Assembly: GCF_013185185.1 (NCBI RefSeq)
Contig: NZ_JAAZWE010000003.1
Coordinates: 310,001-374,000, forward strand
Origin: Saccharibacillus endophyticus
Lineage (GTDB): Bacteria > Bacillota > Bacilli > Paenibacillales > Paenibacillaceae
Reading direction: 5' to 3'
Length of the DNA stretch: 64,000 nucleotides
A model generated the notes under the pieces. It was not told the origin of the DNA, made no database searches, and saw only the letters and a list, made by a program, of their open reading frames with translations. Positions 59,012 through 64,000 of the stretch are shown here, piece after piece; the first letter of the stretch is position 1; every line of letters starts with the position of its first letter. A program made the position numbers and the translations under genes.

Positions 59012-59659
59012 ATGCAAAATCAAACACCGTTCATTCACAACCATCAACTGAACGTGATCAAAAAACAAGCCAATTTCCTGTTGAAAACACTCCGCAGCGT
59101 AGCGGACCGCAAAGTGCTGGCTACGGTTCGAGACACCGCCGTCGGCAAAGCGATGGACGCGTTCGAGGAACTGACTGCCGAGCAGAAAAAATTGCTGGAG
59201 CGGCTGGCAGACCAAGAAGAAGCCCAACATGTCCAGGACTACCTGGATTCGTTGGAGCCGTATCTGGTGCCTTTTCCCGAAGTGACTGCCAAGCAAGCGC
59301 AGAAGCTGTTCCCGAAAGTGAAAAAGCTTAAACTCCCCGATCTTGAACGGCTGGATTACGCGCACACGACGTATCTAAGATGGGTCGATCATGCGACGAA
59401 CCGCTTGTTTATCGTGTACGAGAATCAGGATCAGTTTGTCGGAATCGAAGGACGGATCACGCCGACGAATAAAAAAGGGTTCTGCATGTTCTGCAACCGC
59501 CATCAGGAGCTGGGTTTTTTCAACGTGAAACTCAAAGGCAGCTCGCCGGAAAATCTTTCTTCGATCGGCCAATATATTTGCATGGATGACGAAGCCTGCA
59601 ATCATAGCATCACGGACACAGCGCCGCTGGAGAAGTTTTTGTCTTCGGCGGGGAAATGA
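59012..59659 (+). CDS. FusB-type elongation factor G-binding protein
   Basis: The 215-residue protein matches FusB/FusC: an N-terminal helical bundle (FIHNHQLNVIKKQANFLLKTLRSV), the middle FPKVKKLKLPDLERLDYAHTTYLRWVDHATNR, and the C-terminal zinc finger GFCMFCNRH with ICMDDEACNHSI. Proteins of this family bind EF-G and free it from ribosomes stalled by fusidic acid. AAGGGGC precedes the ATG. The leader upstream (promoter, short peptide, terminator) suggests drug-induced expression. Confidence 0.9.
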   Translation: MQNQTPFIHNHQLNVIKKQANFLLKTLRSVADRKVLATVRDTAVGKAMDAFEELTAEQKKLLERLADQEEAQHVQDYLDSLEPYLVPFPEVTAKQAQKLFPKVKKLKLPDLERLDYAHTTYLRWVDHATNRLFIVYENQDQFVGIEGRITPTNKKGFCMFCNRHQELGFFNVKLKGSSPENLSSIGQYICMDDEACNHSITDTAPLEKFLSSAGK

Positions 59660-59673
59660 AGGGAATGAAAACG

Positions 59674-59889
59674 AGGCCGCTCTTCGGAGCGGCCTTAATA
59701 GTTGTCGAGAAAGTTACGCAGGTGCGGGAAGCGAGAAGACTGCGAGAAAAATTGCCAGCATAGGCTTCCGAAGTGCATTTCTTCGAAATGCTTCACAATT
59801 CGCTGTCTCACTGGGAAAACTCGGATGAAATTTTACCGGCTACGTTGGAGTTTCTCGACAGGTTAAAGGCTGCTCTTCGGAGCGGCCTT
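59674..59889. repeat. Palindromic element (59703-59860) between duplicated terminator hairpins
   Basis: The element begins TGTCGAGAAAGTTACG and ends CTACGTTGGAGTTTCTCGAC (plus A). It contains the GCTTCCGAAGTGC hairpin and CGCTGTCTCACTGGGAAAAC. It is bracketed by 23-bp direct repeats at 59674-59696 and 59867-59889 that differ at one base; each is the hairpin GGCCGCTCTTCGGAGCGGCC or its variant. The right copy also encodes the last residues of the leftward YheC/D-like gene. Confidence 0.8.
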
Positions 59890-60906
59890 TTTCAATAGGT
59901 ACAGCGTATACGCCATCGCCGGGAGCGCCATTTGGAGCTGGTGGTACAGCGTGCCGGGCAAGCCGATTCCGGCTTCGAACAGCCAGATCCGGTTGCGTTC
60001 GTCGGTACCGAGATCGAGCGCGATTTCGTGAAAGCCGCCGCCGGTCGCTTCTTCCAAATAATTTGCCATTTTCAAACTATAGTCGTCGATCATCTGCTGC
60101 ATGGGGCCGTTTTCTTCTTCGTTGTACTGGTTTTGCAAAAAAGCGCCCCATGTACTTGTCCCCCGATACGTATGCTTGGAGTTGGTGATCGAAATATGCG
60201 GATTCAGCGATAAACTGATAGAACGGAAAGCTATAACCCAACGGTTTTTTCCGTTTTTCGATAAGTGAACGCGAAGATGGAAAGGGTGGCCTTGAGGCGT
60301 GACGCTATGAATCAACTTTTGGGCAAAATAACGTTTGCTTTTAAGCATCTCGCTCAAACGCGAAAGGTCGTCTTTTGTAAAATAATGCAGATATTGTTGG
60401 TCGAACAGCTCGATCCCGTCGTTTTTCAACTCTGCCGTCAGGATCTTTTGTCCCGCAAAGCCTCCGTTTGTTTTGAAAATAACCTTTTGATGTTTCTGCA
60501 TAAAAGTGAATAGATCTTCCGCTTCGCGTACGGTCATATACGGAATCAGGCTTTGTTTGAGCTGTTTGTCTTTTTGAATGATTCGGTATACTTTGCTTTT
60601 GGTCATGGAGCGGCCTTTGATCGTGTGTCCCATAGGAATATGACCGATTTTGCGATAGGCTTCCTCGAAGCGGGGAACTTCTCGCCTGCGGGTGTAATCG
60701 TAAATCGCGTCCGGATAAGGAAACTCGTCGCTGATCCATTCGTCGTTTTCGAGCTTTGTCCCGGTAATGGAATGGTCGCCGATGTCCGAAATGCGAAAAT
60801 AATAAAAATCCGCGCCGTAATAAGCTGCAGCTACCGCGCACGCACGAAAGAAGTCGACATCCATACTCCAATCCAGCATCATGCCGATCAGCGGTTTTTG
60901 ATTCAT
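59863..60906 (-). CDS. YheC/YheD-family ATP-grasp protein
   Basis: This 347-residue protein is a member of the spore coat-associated YheC/D family: PLIGMMLDWSMDVDFFRACAVAAAYYGADFYYF at the N-terminus, VIFKTNGGFAGQKIL (ATP-grasp lysine strand), HLRVHLSKNGKNRWVI and a late Glu cluster IWLFEAGIGLPG. The family resembles carboxylate-amine ligases. Its last nine codons lie in the duplicated terminator hairpin, so the C-terminus was probably altered by the insertion event. GGAGGGCAGA precedes the ATG. Confidence 0.88.
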   Translation of the reverse strand: MNQKPLIGMMLDWSMDVDFFRACAVAAAYYGADFYYFRISDIGDHSITGTKLENDEWISDEFPYPDAIYDYTRRREVPRFEEAYRKIGHIPMGHTIKGRSMTKSKVYRIIQKDKQLKQSLIPYMTVREAEDLFTFMQKHQKVIFKTNGGFAGQKILTAELKNDGIELFDQQYLHYFTKDDLSRLSEMLKSKRYFAQKLIHSVTPQGHPFHLRVHLSKNGKNRWVIAFRSISLSLNPHISITNSKHTYRGTSTWGAFLQNQYNEEENGPMQQMIDDYSLKMANYLEEATGGGFHEIALDLGTDERNRIWLFEAGIGLPGTLYHQLQMALPAMAYTLYLLKKAAPKSSL

Positions 60907-61035
60907 GGAGTTCTGCCCTCCTTCATTCTCGATGGTATAATTGACTTATGGCCATTTTACCCTGTTTAAAGACTTCTTAAAAACAAGATTTGCAACGCGG
61001 AAGTTCAATATGCTGTCGAAAAGGAGAGATGACCG

Positions 61036-61436
61036 ATGAATGATCAACACCTTGCCGAACTATTGAACCGATACGATCTGGACCGACCGGAGACCGCTTT
61101 TTTGCGACATAACGAAAACCGTGCATACCGGGTAACGGCTGCGTCGGGCACGAACTATCTGCTCCGTATCCATGATCCGTTCGTCGAAGGAATGAAAGGC
61201 GTGCAGCATACCCGGGCCGGAATTGCGACGTCTCGCTCCTGAGCTGGATGGGCGGTCGCGATCTGGTCAAAGAAGACATGGACAACGACGAAACGGTGCG
61301 CAAACTCGGGAAGCAGCTCGCGGAATTGCATGCTCTTTTCCGGGAATACGAACCTGTCGGCATGGATGCGCGAACGCATGCCGAAGCTGTGCGAAGAGCA
61401 TTGCGTGCCGTTTTTGAACGGGGAGAGGTTGCTTGA
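61036..61436 (+). pseudogene. Degenerate APH-family phosphotransferase
   Basis: Two fragments in different frames. The first, 61036-61242, is the N-terminal lobe start (LAELLNRYDLDRPETAFLRHNENRAYRVTAASGTNYLLRIHDPF). The second, 61248-61436, reads VKEDMDNDETVRKLGKQLAELHALFREYE, a later part of such proteins. The catalytic HGDxxxxN and IDxxD parts are absent and a frameshift near 61240 separates the pieces. It has no function as a kinase. Confidence 0.8.
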
Positions 61437-61506
61437 GCGGATCGGGTTTTGAGCAGGGGGAACGGGCAACTTTGCTGTGGTAAAATGAAATTAAATCTTT
61501 TCGAAA

Positions 61507-61698
61507 ATGAATTCAAAGAGGAACGAACATGAAGTAGCCCCTATTCGTGCTTTGTCCGATTCAGAAGCTAATAAGGAATTTTTTCGAACAGAGCCCGGTA
61601 AATTCGTCTATCACACAACCCGCCCCGAGTTTGTTATTCAAATTCGCAGAGATCCTTGGATGAGAGTGAGACGTCGGGATTTTACCGAAAGAACATAA
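61507..61698 (+). pseudogene. Unrecognised short frame, likely remnant
   Basis: The 63-codon frame KFVYHTTRPEFVIQIRRDPWMRVRRRDFTERT stops, and a related sense continues in another frame to about 61775 (GFIIDLSKLELRLP). No good ribosome site. It looks like a decayed gene next to the dead phosphotransferase. Confidence 0.35.
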
Positions 61699-61805
61699 TG
61701 GGCTTCTTGGGTTGGATATCTTAAAAGAAAGCGGCTTTATTATCGATTTAAGCAAATTGGAATTACGCTTGCCTTAGTGCGGTGCAAAGAAGGAGGTACG
61801 TAAAA

Positions 61806-62276
61806 ATGAAATCCGTGTCTTCCGAACAAGCGGAATTATTGGGAATCAAAGCCGTGCATCACGAAATGGATAACGGAGAAAAGCGTTTCCGACTGGTCGG
61901 TTCTGACGGCAGTTCCTATATTCGTACGGAAAGCGCGGCGGACGGGGCTTGGCAGAATAGCCATTTTCATGAGCGGATGCAGGAAATTTATATTGTGGAA
62001 AAAGGCTGGATCGCTTATGCAGAGTTAACAGATGAGCAGGAGCTTATGCTGCGGCTGCTTACAAAGGGAGAGAGCTTACACGTTCCCCCCAAGCGTCCTC
62101 ACAATATCTACATGCCGCCGGATTCGGTTACACATGTAGTGAAATTCGGTGGCGATCCGCAGATCGATCCAGATTGGTTTGCCGCAACAGCGTTGGACCG
62201 GCTTACTCTAAACTTAAGTGAAAGGGAATTGCGGGAACGCCTGGAGGCAAAGCGGGAAGAAGGAGCGCGTCAATGA
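61806..62276 (+). CDS. Cupin-domain protein
   Basis: The product has 156 residues from the ATG after AAGGAGG. The cupin core is HFHERMQEIYIVEKGWIAYAELTDEQELMLRLLTKGESLHVPPKRPHNIYMPPDS, with two His and a Glu in the first motif for a metal, and a His in the second. A charged helical tail follows. A sugar isomerase or dioxygenase role is possible but not shown. The next gene overlaps its stop. Confidence 0.8.
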   Translation: MKSVSSEQAELLGIKAVHHEMDNGEKRFRLVGSDGSSYIRTESAADGAWQNSHFHERMQEIYIVEKGWIAYAELTDEQELMLRLLTKGESLHVPPKRPHNIYMPPDSVTHVVKFGGDPQIDPDWFAATALDRLTLNLSERELRERLEAKREEGARQ

Positions 62277-62632
62277 ATAGATCCATCGAATACGGACTGA
62301 CAAGTACAGCAACCGACGAGAAGGCTTTAACGGCTAAAATGAAATCTTTTTTCGAACCGTTGAATCGGGTCATGGTCAAGACGAAAAGCAAAGGGCTGCT
62401 GGAAGCGCGTTTGCCCTATGTCGAGCTGTATCCCAACGTGGACGAAGAGGGCAAACGGAAATTCGACAATCCGGAGATCGGCTGGGTGCTGTTTGCGAAT
62501 ATGAAGGATGTGCATCCGCCGTATCAGGTTCCTCTAGAGGAGCAGCAGCGCTATGTAAAAGAACTGCTTGAAGCCGGAGGATTTCCGTATATCACGCTGC
62601 GCGAATATGCGGATGACGAAGAACGACTGTGA
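62273..62632 (+). CDS. Hypothetical protein, 119 residues
   Basis: A soluble protein, MNRSIEYGLTSTATDEKALT, with VELYPNVDEEGKRKFDNPEIGWVLFANMKDVHPPYQVPLEEQQRYVKELLEAGG. It overlaps the cupin stop (ATGA) and is followed within 30 bases by the kinase gene, so the three probably form an operon. No family recognised. Confidence 0.65.
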   Translation: MNRSIEYGLTSTATDEKALTAKMKSFFEPLNRVMVKTKSKGLLEARLPYVELYPNVDEEGKRKFDNPEIGWVLFANMKDVHPPYQVPLEEQQRYVKELLEAGGFPYITLREYADDEERL

Positions 62633-62661
62633 CTGTAAGCGACGAAAAGGAGGACAACGGC

Positions 62662-63207
62662 ATGACGACGCAGCAGCCTTGCATCATCCTCGTAACGGGC
62701 ATCATGGCAAGCGGAAAATCGACGGTCGGACAGCTGCTGGCCGAACGTTTCGAAAAATCGGTGCATGTGCGAGGGGATTTGTTTCGACGATTGATCGTGA
62801 ACGACCGCAAGGACATGAGCCCGGATGCGGAGACGGATGAGCTCGATCAGCTTCGACTGCGATACCGGTTGGCGGTTCAGGCGGCGGAAACCTATCTGGC
62901 CGAAGGATTCAATGTCGTCATTCAGGATGTTGTCGTAGGACCGATTCTGCATGAGTTCGTCTCGTATGTAAAGGCAAGCCCGTTTCACGTTGTGGTACTG
63001 TGTCCCGAGGCCGAGACCGTTGCAAGACGGGAAGCCGCTCGGGCAAAGACCGGATACGGAGCGTGGACGGTCGAAGCGCTGGACAATTTGCTGCGTAACG
63101 AGACGCCGCGCGTCGGCCTATGGCTTGATTCTTCGCACCAAACCCCCGAAGAGACGGTCGAGGAAATTTGGCGAAGATTCCGTGAAGAAGCCGTTGTCCT
63201 TCCTTAA
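62662..63207 (+). CDS. P-loop kinase (AAA_33/zeta-toxin-like)
   Basis: The product has 181 residues from the ATG after AAAAGGAGG. Walker A GIMASGKST at the N-terminus, VRGDLFRR (substrate Arg-Gly-Asp), VVIQDVVVGPILHEFV (Walker B-like) and the LID Arg region ARREAARAKTGYGAW. It resembles chloramphenicol-phosphotransferase-like and zeta-type kinases; no antitoxin lies upstream. The role is probably phosphorylation of a small molecule. Confidence 0.85.
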   Translation: MTTQQPCIILVTGIMASGKSTVGQLLAERFEKSVHVRGDLFRRLIVNDRKDMSPDAETDELDQLRLRYRLAVQAAETYLAEGFNVVIQDVVVGPILHEFVSYVKASPFHVVVLCPEAETVARREAARAKTGYGAWTVEALDNLLRNETPRVGLWLDSSHQTPEETVEEIWRRFREEAVVLP

Positions 63208-63215
63208 CCGTTCGT

Positions 63216-63692
63216 CTATAGCTTCAGTACCGTCACCGGTTCATTGTCGCACACCTCGCCGTTATCGCGGAAACCGAAACTTTCGTACAGCTTTTTCGCG
63301 GCAATGTTGTCGGCTTCGTATTGAATCCAGCAGTACGCGGCGGGCCCGGCAGGGTAAGTGCGAATGAACTCCAAAATCTTAATCATGGCTTCCCGTCCGT
63401 AGCCTTTTCCTTGGTATTTCCGATCGATCATCAGGCGTAAAATGCAGTAGCTGTCATGCGCGATCGACGGAATTTCGTAGCCGGTAATGCCGTACGTGAT
63501 CATCACGAAGCCGACAGGTTGTTCGTCCGCATAGATAGCCAGAGGAAAAGGCGTGCCGCCGTTCGTCAACAGGACATAACAGGAAGCGACGCTGGACAGA
63601 TTGGACGCGACGAAACGATTTTGATCCTCGGCAACCTCCAGATTGAAGATGAGACGGCGATTTTCCAACGTAATTTTGCGAAGAGAAATCAT
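63216..63692 (-). CDS. GNAT acetyltransferase (PaiA/spermidine type)
   Basis: This 158-residue GNAT protein has MISLRKITLENRRLIFNLEVAEDQNRFVASN, the pattern of PaiA/BltD-like polyamine acetyltransferases, the acetyl-CoA motif DRKYQGKGYGREAMIKIL (QGKGYG), and the closing WIQYEADNIAAKKLYESFGFR. It acetylates an amine, perhaps a polyamine. GGAGC precedes the ATG. It is convergent with the kinase. Confidence 0.9.
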   Translation of the reverse strand: MISLRKITLENRRLIFNLEVAEDQNRFVASNLSSVASCYVLLTNGGTPFPLAIYADEQPVGFVMITYGITGYEIPSIAHDSYCILRLMIDRKYQGKGYGREAMIKILEFIRTYPAGPAAYCWIQYEADNIAAKKLYESFGFRDNGEVCDNEPVTVLKL

Positions 63693-63787
63693 TATGATTA
63701 GCTCCTTTCAATATAGGATGGGTAACGCTTACATACGTGCAACTTGTCTATTGTAACGATCGGCTGCATAAAGGAGGTTACAAGAAT

Positions 63788-64000
63788 ATGAACAATCAAC
63801 CCGAACCGCGAGCAAGCGAGGAAAGAGACATTCATCTAAAACAGAAACGGGTGGACGCTTGGGACGTGGCTTTGGCGGCGACCGGGGTGGCGACAGCCGT
63901 ACTGCTTCCCTATTATCACGCGCTGCCCAAAAAAGATGCGATTCACGCGACGAATACACCGGAAAGCTATCTGATCGACACGCCGAACCGGACCGATCTT
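63788..64000 (+). CDS. Unrecognised gene, 3' end beyond window
   Basis: The ATG follows AAAGGAGG. The visible 71 codons give a charged N-terminus (NNQPEPRASEERDIHLKQKR), a short hydrophobic stretch (VALAATGVATAVLLPYYHALP) and a polar continuation. It may be an anchored or secreted protein. The gene runs off the window. Confidence 0.6.
   Translation, partial: MNNQPEPRASEERDIHLKQKRVDAWDVALAATGVATAVLLPYYHALPKKDAIHATNTPESYLIDTPNRTDL

Noticed and set aside
1494..59860. Insertion sequences
   Set aside because: The palindromic elements are too short to encode a transposase, and no transposase gene is visible in the window.
62662..63207. Zeta toxin of a type II toxin-antitoxin pair
   Set aside because: The P-loop kinase resembles zeta toxins, but no epsilon-like antitoxin lies upstream; the neighbouring genes are a cupin and an unknown, so a small-molecule kinase is more likely.
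1..64000. tRNA or rRNA genes
   Set aside because: No cloverleaf-like sequence with a CCA end or rRNA-conserved blocks was recognised, though a covariance search could not be run.

Overview
The window looks like chromosomal DNA of a moderately GC-rich, spore-forming Firmicute of the Paenibacillaceae (a Paenibacillus- or Saccharibacillus-like organism). The reasons are strong GGAGG ribosome sites, CotF-like spore coat genes, a YheC/D-type ATP-grasp gene, a YesM-type sensor kinase, several CUT1 sugar importers lacking their own ATPase, and an AraC regulator fused to a siderophore-binding domain. The genus is inferred from gene content only. I recognised no rRNA, tRNA, CRISPR array or transposase.

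Layout. 1-5.3 kb: the end of a YesM-like kinase, then a sugar-binding lipoprotein (a perfect cre box lies upstream) and two permeases. 5.8-7.1 kb: two CotF-like genes and an orphan gene. 7.2-14.7 kb: one long operon with a PHP hydrolase, a glycerophosphodiesterase, a LacI regulator and a complete ABC importer, with PhoP-box-like hexamers upstream. 15-20.8 kb: WYL regulator, VOC protein, nagA-nagB-rpiR and a YdeI-like gene. 21-34.3 kb: a glycan-use region with a DUF4965/glutaminase-A-like protein, a GxGYxYP secreted protein, a GntR-LacI hybrid regulator, two permeases, a binding protein and a GH38 alpha-mannosidase. 34.4-35.7 kb: esterase and DUF3817 gene.

36.0-42 kb is the standout. A tyrosine recombinase with a HARP-like N-terminus and an SPLDRL C-terminus is followed by an AT-rich array of small genes separated by six copies (one a remnant) of an approximately 95-bp imperfect palindrome. 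These copies have attC architecture: AAC and GTT outer boxes, then TATTCACG and CGTGAATA inner boxes, then a variable hairpin centre. The cassettes carry hicAB, a SecB-like chaperone, a Phd/Doc-like pair and unknown small genes. I read this as an integron-like cassette system whose recombinase is not a classical IntI. Two phosphotransferase genes follow.

44-49.6 kb: a DUF4362 lipoprotein, a secreted helical protein, and a Fur-controlled siderophore-binding protein, FhuF-like reductase and Btr-type regulator. 49.7-56.9 kb: small genes including orphan immunity-type families (DUF4303, and SMI1 joined to RCC1 repeats by a frameshift), a Prp-like pseudo-enzyme and a truncated GNAT. 56.9-64 kb: SDR and MerR, DinB, a FusB-like EF-G-binding protein behind an antibiotic-attenuator-like leader, YheC/D, a dead phosphotransferase, cupin, P-loop kinase, GNAT and a gene cut by the window end.

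A second repeat system, of 100-190 bp imperfect palindromes, occurs at least nine times between genes. In two places the element is bracketed by duplicate copies of the local terminator hairpin, which suggests small mobile elements that insert at terminators.
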